From: a virus
IMG/VR virus record: IMGVR_UViG_3300046804_004848
Coordinates: 62,001-126,000 of that record
DNA length: 64,000 nt
Direction: 5' to 3' (one strand)
The notes beneath the pieces are model-generated. The model did no database searches. It saw nothing but the letters and a program-made list of their open reading frames with translations, and had not been told where the DNA came from. The position numbers and the translations under genes are program-made. Shown here piece after piece: positions 25,469 through 33,499 of this stretch; position 1 is the stretch's first letter, and each line of letters opens with the position of its first letter.

Positions 25469-25504
25469 TTCAATCTCCGTTAAGAATTAATCACCACAAA
25501 AACT

Positions 25505-25533
25505 ATTGTACATCAATTAAGATATATTGTCAA
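25505..25533 (-). promoter_or_regulatory. early sigma70 promoter
   Basis: TTGACA at 25533-25528, 17-bp spacer with TATCTTAATT, TACAAT at 25510-25505 on the minus strand. Confidence 0.75.
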
Positions 25534-25889
25534 TCACTAGAATCAACTTCCATGTGCTTGTTGCATTTTATACACACATATAAATTGTAGCAACGACCTA
25601 GGTTTTGCTTGCGCTCCCACTCATGACCATTGCAAGTTTCAGTAGGCAATGTATAACCATACCCGTTACAATGTGAGCAGTTTGAACGGAAGTGTGAATA
25701 ACGATGACGATTTTCTGCAGTATTGGGCTTATCGTGTAGTGGATAAGCGTTTAGTTTAAGATTCCACCCCCCATGGCATTCGCATACAGGACATGGTTTG
25801 GTATAACCTGTATTAACCATTGGTTCAAGCTTTTCAAAATCTACGAATGCATCAGGGTGAGTGTGATCCATATATTGAACGAGTGGCAT
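25530..25889 (-). CDS. zinc-binding protein with CxxC motifs, 119 aa
   Basis: 119 residues with four CxxC-type pairs: CPVCECHGGW, CSHCNGYGY, a single Cys in TETCNGHEW and CIKCNKH. This resembles the zinc region of DnaJ or small phage zinc-finger proteins. Promoter at 25919-25947. Confidence 0.7.
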   Translation of the reverse strand: MPLVQYMDHTHPDAFVDFEKLEPMVNTGYTKPCPVCECHGGWNLKLNAYPLHDKPNTAENRHRYSHFRSNCSHCNGYGYTLPTETCNGHEWERKQNLGRCYNLYVCIKCNKHMEVDSSD

Positions 25890-25918
25890 GTCTATCTCCT
25901 ATATCTGACTATAGAGAA

Positions 25919-25947
25919 ATTATAGTAAAAATTGGATATACTGTCAA
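25919..25947 (-). promoter_or_regulatory. early sigma70 promoter, full consensus
   Basis: TTGACA at 25947-25942, 17-bp spacer beginning GTATATCCAATTT, TATAAT at 25924-25919 on the minus strand. Confidence 0.85.
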
Positions 25948-25962
25948 GTTGTATTTTTACAA

Positions 25963-26199
25963 CTACTTCATGTATTCTTCAGGATCTTCTTGTTTAAATT
26001 TTGTCAAGTAATTAAAGTTTTTACGTTGCTGTACATCATCAGGTAACTGCAACAATTCTTTTACTTTTAGCCAATCTTCTTCAGTTAATAGTGGACTAAT
26101 TTCTAGAGCAGTTAGCCATATCAAACGTTCAAGACGTACTTGTTCGTAAGTACTACTAAATCCTGCACGTTTAACTAATTCAACTAATTTATCAGACAT
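25963..26199 (-). CDS. hypothetical protein, 78 aa
   Basis: 78 residues, helical and charged. It overlaps the upstream gene by 8 nt. No domain recognised. Confidence 0.55.
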   Translation of the reverse strand: MSDKLVELVKRAGFSSTYEQVRLERLIWLTALEISPLLTEEDWLKVKELLQLPDDVQQRKNFNYLTKFKQEDPEEYMK

Positions 26200-26419
26200 T
26201 TACAAAATCGTATGTTTTCTCAAAAATTTCACGGTCACAAATATACAGTTCACCGTTTATACCACGCATTAAATAATCACCTGCTTTACCTTGTGCATAG
26301 TCACCTTCTAAACTATTTACTCTAAATTCTTCATTAACTTGTACCGCATGTACAACAATAGGTCGCTTCATACAAGGTTTCATAGTGTCAACAGTTTCGT
26401 ACGTATCAAACAATTTCAT
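26192..26419 (-). CDS. conserved small phage protein, 75 aa
   Basis: Started at ATG 26419 (MKLFDTYETVD), which overlaps the upstream stop as TAATG. GKAGDYLMRGINGELYICD and IFEKTY form a pattern known from many phage and bacterial proteins of unknown function. Confidence 0.65.
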   Translation of the reverse strand: MKLFDTYETVDTMKPCMKRPIVVHAVQVNEEFRVNSLEGDYAQGKAGDYLMRGINGELYICDREIFEKTYDFVNV

Positions 26420-26553
26420 TACCAACATCCTTTACATTCATAAAAACCACGTGTAAGTGGCGAATAGGTTAATTCTTCTATCCAAAATCCTATGATAGCT
26501 CCAAGTAGTAAACACAATAGCGCACCTAGTATAACCCAAATAAAATTACTCAT
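26419..26553 (-). CDS. small membrane protein, 44 aa
   Basis: 44 residues with one strong hydrophobic span (about 4-24, FIWVILGALLCLLLGAIIGF) and a Cys-containing tail. The stop and the next start overlap as TAATG, which supports the gene. Confidence 0.6.
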   Translation of the reverse strand: MSNFIWVILGALLCLLLGAIIGFWIEELTYSPLTRGFYECKGCW

Positions 26554-26561
26554 AGATATAT

Positions 26562-26699
26562 TTAGAAATATTCAAGTAAGAATGCAGAAAAGTTACAAGC
26601 AGATACAATAATTCCAAACCATCCTAGCTTGTTATCCATATCATTAAAGTCTTTTGCTGCGATCATTAAAGTCAATACGCTGATAAACAAATAAATCAT
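26562..26699 (-). CDS. small membrane protein, 45 aa
   Basis: 45 residues starting MIYLFISVLTLMIAA, with two short hydrophobic segments (about 2-15 and 26-42). AAGGAGAACAA precedes the ATG, and a promoter lies at 26725-26753. Confidence 0.6.
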   Translation of the reverse strand: MIYLFISVLTLMIAAKDFNDMDNKLGWFGIIVSACNFSAFLLEYF

Positions 26700-26724
26700 G
26701 TTTGTTCTCCTTGCATAATACTAT

Positions 26725-26753
26725 AGTGTAACTCAACCCTATTGAGTTGTCAA
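26725..26753 (-). promoter_or_regulatory. early sigma70 promoter with inverted repeat in spacer
   Basis: TTGACA at 26753-26748, 17-bp spacer, TACACT at 26730-26725 on the minus strand. The spacer is ACTCAA-TAGGG-TTGAGT, a perfect 6-bp inverted repeat that could be an operator or a hairpin. Confidence 0.75.
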
Positions 26754-26778
26754 GTTTTTATTCTTCGGCATATGGGTA

Positions 26779-26786
26779 CATAAATA
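26779..26786 (+). promoter_or_regulatory. T4-type late promoter-like motif
   Basis: CATAAATA 41 nt before ATG 26828 of the polymerase gene. A leader with AAGGG as ribosome binding site follows. Confidence 0.4.
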
Positions 26787-26827
26787 TTGCCATATACATC
26801 TCACTTATATCTACACTAAGGGCACAT

Positions 26828-28501
26828 ATGGAAGAAAAGTTTAAGCAGTTAGAAGTACTAGTTAGTCATTTTGTAAGACCTCTACCCAAAGAAGCAGTAT
26901 ACGAAAATAGATTAGAAGAAGAACTTAGTTTAATCCTTGATCTTAATTTTGCAAAACATTTTTTACGTGTGGTAGAAATACTACGTATTACACATGATAT
27001 ACCACATATGACACGTGGTAGCGCAGGTAGTAGTTTAGTATGTTGGTTACTTGGTATTAGTGATGTTGACCCTATCAAAGAAAACATTCCACTATCACGT
27101 TTTATCAATCCTAAGCGTGATGACTTACCTGATATTGATTTAGATTTTCCACATTGGCAACAAGTTACGGTAATGAATCGTATATTTAACAAGTGGAAAG
27201 GACAATCAGCTAGAGTAAGTAATTACGTTACCTACAAAGAAAAAAGTGCGCTACGTGAAGCAGCTAAGCGATTTGGTGCAAAAGGTAGACTACCACGTGA
27301 TTTAAATTTAGAAAAACTTATACCTGATTATGCTGAAGATGCTAAAAAATTAGCAAATAAGTTACTTGGTAAGAAACGATGTATTAGTAAACATTGTGGT
27401 GGTATATTGATCTTTGATCGTGCTGTACCAAAAAGTTTAATCAATGCTGAAAATCAAATATTACTAGACAAGTATGAGATAGAAGATTTAGAACATTTTA
27501 AAATTGATATACTCGCTAATCGTGGGTTATCCCAATTATATGAAATTGACCCTACTAAAAACTTACTAGACTATCCTGAGTATGATGAAAAAACATCTGA
27601 GCTATTGAGCAGTGGTAATGTGCTAGGTGTAACTCAAGCAGAAAGTCCTGCTATGCGTAGACTGTTACGTGCGGTAAAACCAAAAAAACGTGAAGATTGT
27701 GTATTGGCTACAGCATTAATTAGACCTGTTGCCACACAAGGTAGACGTAAAGCAAGTTTTTTTCAAGATTGGAGCAAAGATAATTTTAATAACACTATTG
27801 TTTTTGAAGATGATGCTATCGTACTAATCAGTCAATTGTTAGGATGTGATCAATATACTGCTGATATGTGGCGTAGAGCATTTGCTAAAAAAGATGAAGA
27901 AAAGATCTTTGAGTTTATGAACATGATTGGCGATCATGAACATAAAGATGAAATATTTCAAGCATTGCGTGAGTTAAGTAATTTTGGGTTATGTCGTGCT
28001 CATGCCATTAATTTAGGTAGATTGATATGGGCAATTGCTTATCAAAAAGCACATAATCCACAAAAGTTTTGGCAAGCTACGTTAAAACATTGTCAGGGAA
28101 GTTATAGCCGTTGGGTATATCATCATGAGGCTAAATTAGCGGATGCTGTAATTAGTGTGTATGAAGGTAATGAATTATCAGAATTATCAAAAGAAGGTAG
28201 ATGGCATAGTAAAAAATTTATACCGTATTGTAATGAAATCCGCAAACCAGGCGAGGTTGAATTCTGTGGCTTGGTTGCCAACTATCGTGTATTCAAGAGT
28301 AAACCTAAAGAATACATTACCTTCGTTACATTGGGAACAGGCAATGGAAAATACTTAGATGTTATTGTTGACCGAGCCATTAGTCTGCACGACCAACCCA
28401 TACTATGGGGAATAGGACAATTAGGTTATAAAAACAATACAGAGTATGTTACTGTTAAAAAACACAAACGTTTAAAGATAAAGGATTTGATGAATGGTTA
28501 A
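26828..28501 (+). CDS. minimal family C DNA polymerase (DnaE-like alpha subunit core)
   Basis: 557 residues from ATG 26828 (MEEKF), preceded by AAGGG. The order of blocks is that of bacterial Pol III alpha: RGSAGSSLVCWLLGISDVDP, then FINPKRDDLPDIDLDF with catalytic Asp102 and Asp104, CGGILIFD, HFKIDILANRGL with the third catalytic Asp227, GVTQAESPAMRRLL, and RPVATQGRR. All three catalytic aspartates are present. The PHP domain at the N-terminus and the C-terminal tau-binding and OB parts of the ~1160-residue bacterial enzyme are absent. It may be a repair or replicative polymerase of the phage. The next gene overlaps its 3' end by 8 nt. Confidence 0.85.
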   Translation: MEEKFKQLEVLVSHFVRPLPKEAVYENRLEEELSLILDLNFAKHFLRVVEILRITHDIPHMTRGSAGSSLVCWLLGISDVDPIKENIPLSRFINPKRDDLPDIDLDFPHWQQVTVMNRIFNKWKGQSARVSNYVTYKEKSALREAAKRFGAKGRLPRDLNLEKLIPDYAEDAKKLANKLLGKKRCISKHCGGILIFDRAVPKSLINAENQILLDKYEIEDLEHFKIDILANRGLSQLYEIDPTKNLLDYPEYDEKTSELLSSGNVLGVTQAESPAMRRLLRAVKPKKREDCVLATALIRPVATQGRRKASFFQDWSKDNFNNTIVFEDDAIVLISQLLGCDQYTADMWRRAFAKKDEEKIFEFMNMIGDHEHKDEIFQALRELSNFGLCRAHAINLGRLIWAIAYQKAHNPQKFWQATLKHCQGSYSRWVYHHEAKLADAVISVYEGNELSELSKEGRWHSKKFIPYCNEIRKPGEVEFCGLVANYRVFKSKPKEYITFVTLGTGNGKYLDVIVDRAISLHDQPILWGIGQLGYKNNTEYVTVKKHKRLKIKDLMNG

Positions 28502-28814
28502 TACAAAAGGCAGACTACATATGCACAATCATAATGAACCAAACGGACGTGCATTTATTGTAGGTGAAAAAGCAGCATTACGTACACTAGGTGAAGCACT
28601 TATCAAAGCATCACATAGTATGATTGGTTTGGAAAATGTAGAACTTTATACAAGTGATGGGCACAAATATAAAATACTAATAACCTGTGATGTTACTGAA
28701 AACGAATGGCAAACACTACCTGTACCTTATGATAAAACTCATAATCCACAAACATTAGATATTGTAAAAACTTATGATGAAATAATGGAAACAAGGTCAA
28801 ATACCATATCTTGA
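28494..28814 (+). CDS. hypothetical protein, 106 aa
   Basis: 106 residues, starting within the last codons of the polymerase gene; AAAGG lies 9 nt before the ATG. GRAFIVGEKAALRTLGEAL is reminiscent of a small conserved phage protein. Its 3' end converges on and overlaps the minus-strand gene at 28797 by 18 nt. Confidence 0.6.
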   Translation: MVNTKGRLHMHNHNEPNGRAFIVGEKAALRTLGEALIKASHSMIGLENVELYTSDGHKYKILITCDVTENEWQTLPVPYDKTHNPQTLDIVKTYDEIMETRSNTIS

Positions 28815-29009
28815 CTTTAATTCTTTCTTTACCGCATCAATCGCCTTATCCCATCCTTCATCATCACCCATCCATTTAACCTTGCCTAATTCATCGGTTA
28901 AATCCTTTACGATAGATTTAGTAAGGGCAATAGCATAAGCATCACCCATATAGGCTAAATCAACGTCACGACTAGCTTTGGTCGCAATAGTGCGTAAGTG
29001 ATTGTTCAT
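28797..29009 (-). CDS. hypothetical protein, 70 aa
   Basis: 70 residues, soluble and helical. The ATG overlaps the stop of the upstream membrane gene (ATGA). No domain recognised. Confidence 0.55.
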   Translation of the reverse strand: MNNHLRTIATKASRDVDLAYMGDAYAIALTKSIVKDLTDELGKVKWMGDDEGWDKAIDAVKKELKSRYGI

Positions 29010-29152
29010 TCTTTAAACCACGGTTTAAGACATTCTTGCAAAAATTGTTTGGGATGAAATAATATCCATAATGGTAGATAAAGCAGTCCAAATAACAGTG
29101 CAAGAAACAAACCTAATGGTGTAAACTTGTTGTCTTTAATTAATAGTCTCAT
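29006..29152 (-). CDS. small membrane protein, 48 aa
   Basis: 48 residues (MRLLIKDNKFTPLG...) with one hydrophobic span at about 12-32. ATGA overlaps at both its start and its stop strongly support it as a coupled gene. Confidence 0.6.
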   Translation of the reverse strand: MRLLIKDNKFTPLGLFLALLFGLLYLPLWILFHPKQFLQECLKPWFKE

Positions 29153-29865
29153 GTTTGAAAACTTTCTTGAATTAGAACATTCATTGTATTTTTACCCTTA
29201 CCACCTAAAATCGTTAACCATGTACCTGATCCTGTACCCATCTCAAAGTGATCTTTAACTTTAGTCTCAAGTTTAACAAAACCACCTTTCTCAGTTAGAA
29301 ACTTTGTACCCTTGTACATGTATAGGTTGTCATTAGCATCTTTAATAATAAACTTGTCAACAGTACCATAAACAGTTGGCAACACTTCATGCTTGACTAC
29401 GGTACCCTCTACAATAATTGTATCTCCAACTTCACCCATTTTTACAGATTTTTTAACTTCTTTGGGTTCTTCTTCAGGTAATCCCACAACATCTGCAGGA
29501 CGCTCCCACAATAGTTTAGTTTTCTTGGGGTCAGGTTCCCATCCATCACGCAAGTTACCTTTACCACCTAATTTATAAAAAGCACGTACACCAACACGAT
29601 CAAGGATTGCGACATGGACAACAGGTACTTGACTACGTACACCATATCCTGCCCATACAGCAACAGAATCAATTGACAAGATACGCTCACCTGCTTTAAC
29701 TTCTATCCCATAAGGAGTAGTACGATCTTCTTTTTCAATCAGATCTTTAGGTTTGTCCATCCAAAACCAACGTTGTTTTAGTGACGTGTATACACCTTGT
29801 GAATACTTAATACGGGAACGCACAAAAATCATGTTTTCTTCAGCTTCACGATTCGCATACATCAT
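29149..29865 (-). CDS. hypothetical protein, 238 aa
   Basis: 238 residues, basic, Gly-rich in the C-terminal part (GTGSGTWLTILGGKGKN). No signal or spans. Promoter at 29901-29929, with a palindrome over the -35. Function unknown. Confidence 0.65.
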   Translation of the reverse strand: MMYANREAEENMIFVRSRIKYSQGVYTSLKQRWFWMDKPKDLIEKEDRTTPYGIEVKAGERILSIDSVAVWAGYGVRSQVPVVHVAILDRVGVRAFYKLGGKGNLRDGWEPDPKKTKLLWERPADVVGLPEEEPKEVKKSVKMGEVGDTIIVEGTVVKHEVLPTVYGTVDKFIIKDANDNLYMYKGTKFLTEKGGFVKLETKVKDHFEMGTGSGTWLTILGGKGKNTMNVLIQESFQT

Positions 29866-29900
29866 TTTTTGTTTCCTCTTGAAGTATTTACTATACTGTG

Positions 29901-29929
29901 ATTATAGATAAAAACTCTACCACTGTCAA
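29901..29929 (-). promoter_or_regulatory. early sigma70 promoter with palindrome over -35
   Basis: TTGACA at 29929-29924, 17-bp spacer, TATAAT at 29906-29901 on the minus strand. CCACTG-CTTGA-CAGTGG (29936-29920) forms an inverted repeat that overlaps the -35 and could be an operator. Confidence 0.8.
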
Positions 29930-30219
29930 GCAGTGGCAAAGTCGCTACGTGAAAACTGTTTTAAGAATGGTAATTCCCACTCTTTACAGAATGTCATATC
30001 GTCATCATCAAGAATGTTAAAGTTTACAACACACTCCTCGGCAAACTCATTACTAAAGTTAAATTTATTGCTGAGGATATTAGGGTTATCTTTGAAAAAG
30101 AAAACATCCTTAACAGAAAGGTTGTTTATGAGGTAGGTTTCACCACCCTTAGACTTCCAACGTGGAGCATCAGCAGTACCGTAGTTTTCGGAGTATTGAG
30201 TGTAAACTGCAATTTTCAT
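29926..30219 (-). CDS. conserved hypothetical protein, 97 aa
   Basis: 97 residues starting MKIAVYTQYSENYG, with KSKGGETYLI, a pattern I recall from conserved phage and bacterial proteins of unknown function. Promoter at 30255-30283; GGGGAATACG precedes the start. Confidence 0.7.
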   Translation of the reverse strand: MKIAVYTQYSENYGTADAPRWKSKGGETYLINNLSVKDVFFFKDNPNILSNKFNFSNEFAEECVVNFNILDDDDMTFCKEWELPFLKQFSRSDFATA

Positions 30220-30254
30220 CGTATTCCCCTTTGGTGTTGACTGACTATATGGGA

Positions 30255-30283
30255 AGTATAAGTGAATTAGGATAACTTGTCAA
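30255..30283 (-). promoter_or_regulatory. early sigma70 promoter
   Basis: TTGACA at 30283-30278, 17-bp spacer with TATCCTAATT, TATACT at 30260-30255 on the minus strand. Confidence 0.8.
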
Positions 30284-30296
30284 GCGTTTTTTTAAA

Positions 30297-30758
30297 TTAA
30301 ATTGTAATATCTTCCATTCCTGCAACACGCAATCGCACGATATGACCTAGCATAAAGTTTTTAGACTCAAGTGCTTTCATAATACCTAACCATTGATTAC
30401 GCATGAGCGCAACTTCATTGACTAGCGTTTCCATGTCAATAACATCTTGTTCAGCATCAGCATAGCGTTCAGCATCACGTGATGTTAATTGACGTGGATA
30501 ATTTTCAAGATACTTTTTAAAAGCAAGACTACGTGTTTTACGAAGTTGTCCATTCATATAATCTAAAACAGCTTCAATCTCTTGTAGTTGATTGAAACGA
30601 TGCTCGGTGATACCTGGGAGCATGGCTAACAATCGTTCAACACGTTCGCCTTTAATAATTTTTACTTCATATTTTGCTTGATTTAACTCATCTTGATAAT
30701 GGTCAATGAATTCAGGTAATGATGATAAGTTTTGAGTTACTGTATTGAACCAACCCAT
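30297..30758 (-). CDS. uvsY: UvsY-like recombination mediator
   Basis: 153 residues, like T4 UvsY (137) in length and in pattern: QLTSRDAERYADAEQDVI in the middle and LGHIVRLRVAGMEDITI at the end. UvsY loads UvsX onto gp32-coated single strands. The placement supports it: uvsX and gp32 lie just upstream at 31012-33351 in the same direction. Assignment rests on these motifs and on synteny. Confidence 0.8.
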   Translation of the reverse strand: MGWFNTVTQNLSSLPEFIDHYQDELNQAKYEVKIIKGERVERLLAMLPGITEHRFNQLQEIEAVLDYMNGQLRKTRSLAFKKYLENYPRQLTSRDAERYADAEQDVIDMETLVNEVALMRNQWLGIMKALESKNFMLGHIVRLRVAGMEDITI

Positions 30759-30761
30759 GAC

Positions 30762-31019
30762 TTACTCATTATCGTTCCAATCATCATAATCTTCGTCATC
30801 TGCGAAGTCCTCATCATCGTCATAATCTGCTTCATCATCTTGATATGCTTTTAAGGCATTAAGCATGTCTTTTTCACCTGCAAACGCTTCACGTACATCG
30901 TCAAAATGAACATCATGGTCAATCAATACATTAAGTACATCTTCAGAAGCATCACGCATATCGGTTGTGCTGATGTATCGTTTAAGTACTTCATAAACTG
31001 CTGCAACTGTGTCAAGCAT
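30762..31019 (-). CDS. acidic small protein between uvsX and uvsY, 85 aa
   Basis: 85 residues. The last 25 are almost all Asp and Glu. The start overlaps uvsX by 8 nt and the gene ends 3 nt before uvsY, so it is translated within the recombination operon. The acidic tail could mimic DNA or contact UvsX/UvsY (inference). Confidence 0.65.
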   Translation of the reverse strand: MLDTVAAVYEVLKRYISTTDMRDASEDVLNVLIDHDVHFDDVREAFAGEKDMLNALKAYQDDEADYDDDEDFADDEDYDDWNDNE

Positions 31020-32076
31020 TTTGTTCTGCCTCCGCTAGTTCAGTATTTACTAGTTTTTCACGTTGAGAAAATTCCTTCATTACCAAATCCATAATACCGT
31101 TTTCATTTTTTGTCCACTCTTTACGGAAGTAACGATGTACTTCACCATTTAAATCAGTATACATATAGCGGTTTCCTTCTCTAGTAACAAATCCTTTTTT
31201 ATCAATTAAGTCAAAAAAACCACTATAAGGATTCATACCTGTTTCGTATGGAATTTGTACTTCAACATCTTCAAATGGTTTGGCAAAACGTGTTTTCATT
31301 ACTTTACAACCTGCACGTATACCTAGCACATCGGATGTTTTGTTACCTTCTTCATCTTCTTTTAGTTTAAGTTTTTTCATTGCTACTAAAATACTACTAG
31401 CAAATACAAAACCTTGTCCACCACTTACGTTAGGATCAGGATTGTATGGGTCTTGTGAAGCATAGGTATGATTAGTTGCAACCAATCCTACATTGAATGA
31501 ACCAAACATGTTTACACAGTTAGTAACCAATGCTTTTAATGCTTTAGCTTTGCGTCCCATATCACCTTTAAGGTCACCACTATCAAATTGGTTTACTTCA
31601 GTAGGACTCATAAGCATACCTAAACTATCAATAACAAATAATACTTTAGGTCTTTCAGCAACAGGTGTTTCCTTATAGTCTTTCATAAAAGTTGAAATCG
31701 TTTTAGCAACATCATCAATCATTGCCATATTCATTTTCAACAATTTATCGTCGCTTGTATCTACACCTAGTGCATGTAACCAACTTTCATCAAGTGCATT
31801 TTCGCTGTCAATTAAAACAACAAAAATACCTTGTTCTTGTGCATTTTTTACGATATTACCACTGCAAATATATGATTTGCCACTACCACTTTCACCTGCA
31901 AATACAGTAACTTTTCCAAGTGGTACACCTTTATTAAAATCACCACTGATAAGATAGTTAAGGGCATAGTTGCCTGTTGAAATCCAATCAGTGGGATCAT
32001 GAAATCCTATACTAATTCCTTCAATACTTTTTGTTACGTCTTTACGAAATTTACTTATATCAAACGGTTTTCCCAT
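31012..32076 (-). CDS. uvsX: UvsX/RecA-like recombinase
   Basis: 354 residues. Walker A GESGSGKSY starts at Gly61; Walker B LFVIDSLGML lies near 147-156; VATNHTYASQDPY and GGQGFVFASSI correspond to the RecA L1/L2 region. This places it with T4 UvsX. It performs strand exchange for recombination-dependent replication and repair. It forms an operon with uvsY downstream and gp32 upstream. Confidence 0.95.
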   Translation of the reverse strand: MGKPFDISKFRKDVTKSIEGISIGFHDPTDWISTGNYALNYLISGDFNKGVPLGKVTVFAGESGSGKSYICSGNIVKNAQEQGIFVVLIDSENALDESWLHALGVDTSDDKLLKMNMAMIDDVAKTISTFMKDYKETPVAERPKVLFVIDSLGMLMSPTEVNQFDSGDLKGDMGRKAKALKALVTNCVNMFGSFNVGLVATNHTYASQDPYNPDPNVSGGQGFVFASSILVAMKKLKLKEDEEGNKTSDVLGIRAGCKVMKTRFAKPFEDVEVQIPYETGMNPYSGFFDLIDKKGFVTREGNRYMYTDLNGEVHRYFRKEWTKNENGIMDLVMKEFSQREKLVNTELAEAEQNA

Positions 32077-32081
32077 AGTCT

Positions 32082-32315
32082 TTACTTTGCAATAGAGTTA
32101 TTTGTATATACTTTAAATAATTGTTTATCAAGTATACTTGGAGCACTGTCAGCAAGACAATCAATTTCATAATCATTGGGGAAATGTTTTAGTGTTGATC
32201 TAGCACGATCACGTACTGAGCTTGGTACACGTGGGGTACGGCCTGGGTCGCATAGCTCTTCCAACAATTTTTTACCTTGCTTGAGTGCCCTGTATCTTTC
32301 ATCAGGTAGTGTCAT
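32082..32315 (-). CDS. BPSL0761-like protein, 77 aa
   Basis: 77 residues starting MTLPDERYRALKQGKKLLEE, then VRDRARSTLKHFPNDYEIDC. This resembles the BPSL0761 family, which I remember as mainly betaproteobacterial and of unknown function, so it hints at host origin. It lies 5 nt upstream of uvsX and 17 nt after a hairpin terminator. Confidence 0.6.
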   Translation of the reverse strand: MTLPDERYRALKQGKKLLEELCDPGRTPRVPSSVRDRARSTLKHFPNDYEIDCLADSAPSILDKQLFKVYTNNSIAK

Positions 32316-32332
32316 TTTGTTCTCCTAAAATG

Positions 32333-32354
32333 GAGTGGTGGAAACCCACCACTC
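32333..32354 (-). terminator. hairpin after gp32 gene
   Basis: GAGTGGTGG-GTTT-CCACCACTC, a perfect 9-bp stem on the minus strand, just past the gp32 stop. Only a short T-rich run (CATTTTAGG) follows, so termination may be partial. Confidence 0.65.
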
Positions 32355-32367
32355 AGCACACTGCTAT

Positions 32368-33351
32368 TTACGCTTGCGCAGTCTTCTTACTACGAATCAT
32401 AGCAAGAATGTTGGCAGTTGTATCAGAGGTTTGAGGTGTTGTAACCTTTACTTCAGAAGTTACAACAGGCTCCTCATCCTCATCTACTACAGGAGTTGAA
32501 ACTTGTTGACGTGGTGTAGCAACATATGAATCGTCATCATGGTAAGCAGTATCTTTAGATGCTTGTACACCACGTGGACGGAAATATGCTCCCCACTTGT
32601 CAGTATCGTATTCCTCACCATTAACACTAGCGTCAAACATTTCTTTCATAACACGTAGTTCGCTTTCGCTAGGTTTCTTTGGTAAGAAATCTTTTAAATT
32701 AAATAAACCATGCTTGTCTACAGCAGCATGCTCAGCCTCAGTGAGTGCACTTTCTTTACGTGCCCATCCACTTGTGCTGTAATCAGCATAACCACCTTTG
32801 CTAGTCTTAACGATTTTGAAATCAAGACCCTTCAAATAATGTGTGGGATTTTCCTCAATCTCAGGATCCATCAAACTACTCTTAATCACACCAAAAATTT
32901 GTGGTGAAATAATAAAACGACGAATTGGGTTTTCAGGTAAACTATCTTCCTTAAACGCAGAACCACGCACAAAACCTTGGAAAATATAAGTACGCTTTTT
33001 CCAATACTTGTTTGCAATTTCTTTCAATGATGCGTCTTTATACCATGTACGTACTTCAGCAAGAATAGGGCAATTGTCTCCATACATTTCAACGCATGGT
33101 ACTTTGACAAATACTTTCCTTGATTCTTGACCCTTGATACCACTAAATTCTAACGTAATTAAATTACGCTCAACCCAAAAATAATCATTCAATCCATCAG
33201 CATCAGGTAAGAAACGAACCGTAGTGGTTGTGTTTTCTTCCATATTCCAAAATGGATAGATGGCATTATCGCCTGTATATTGTGTGTTATTTTGGGGATT
33301 TGATTTGGCTTCTTGTGCAGCCAATTTTGCACGAATTGCAGCTAATGACAT
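32368..33351 (-). CDS. single-stranded DNA-binding protein, T4 gp32-like
   Basis: 327 residues (T4 gp32 is 301). The N-terminal basic region (IRAKLAAQEAK) is the cooperativity part. The core has YPFWNMEENTTTTVRFLPD and, further on, CVEMYGDNCPI and IFQGFVRGS, similar to cyanophage gp32. The C-terminal acidic, Thr-rich tail (DEDEEPVVTSE) fits the protein-interaction tail. It binds single strands in replication and recombination. A 112-nt leader with an inverted repeat precedes it (see 33421-33469). Confidence 0.9.
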   Translation of the reverse strand: MSLAAIRAKLAAQEAKSNPQNNTQYTGDNAIYPFWNMEENTTTTVRFLPDADGLNDYFWVERNLITLEFSGIKGQESRKVFVKVPCVEMYGDNCPILAEVRTWYKDASLKEIANKYWKKRTYIFQGFVRGSAFKEDSLPENPIRRFIISPQIFGVIKSSLMDPEIEENPTHYLKGLDFKIVKTSKGGYADYSTSGWARKESALTEAEHAAVDKHGLFNLKDFLPKKPSESELRVMKEMFDASVNGEEYDTDKWGAYFRPRGVQASKDTAYHDDDSYVATPRQQVSTPVVDEDEEPVVTSEVKVTTPQTSDTTANILAMIRSKKTAQA

Positions 33352-33420
33352 TTTATATTCTCCTTAAAAAGTTAAAAGTGTAGCTAAAATTGAGACCTAA
33401 GTGTAGTTGCGAGAACAACG

Positions 33421-33457
33421 AACACAGATTGAATAATACTTGATTTCTTTCTGTGTT
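33421..33457 (-). promoter_or_regulatory. leader hairpin of the gp32 gene
   Basis: AACACAG (33421-33427) pairs with CTGTGTT (33451-33457), a 7-bp stem with a 23-nt loop, in the leader between the late promoter and ATG 33351. In T4, gp32 represses its own mRNA through leader structure; a like role here is inference. Confidence 0.4.
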
Positions 33458-33462
33458 AAAAG

Positions 33463-33469
33463 TATTTAG
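33463..33469 (-). promoter_or_regulatory. T4-type late promoter-like motif upstream of gp32
   Basis: CTAAATA on the minus strand, 112 nt before the gp32 start. One base differs from the TATAAATA core. Confidence 0.4.
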
Positions 33470-33499
33470 GATAAACAGGTACGCAAAAAATATATATTC

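Noticed and set aside
26747-26827. A longer N-terminus for the DnaE-like polymerase from TTG 26747
   Set aside because: The extra 27 residues are unlike DnaE, overlap the early promoter at 26725-26753 and lack a ribosome binding site; ATG 26828 has one.
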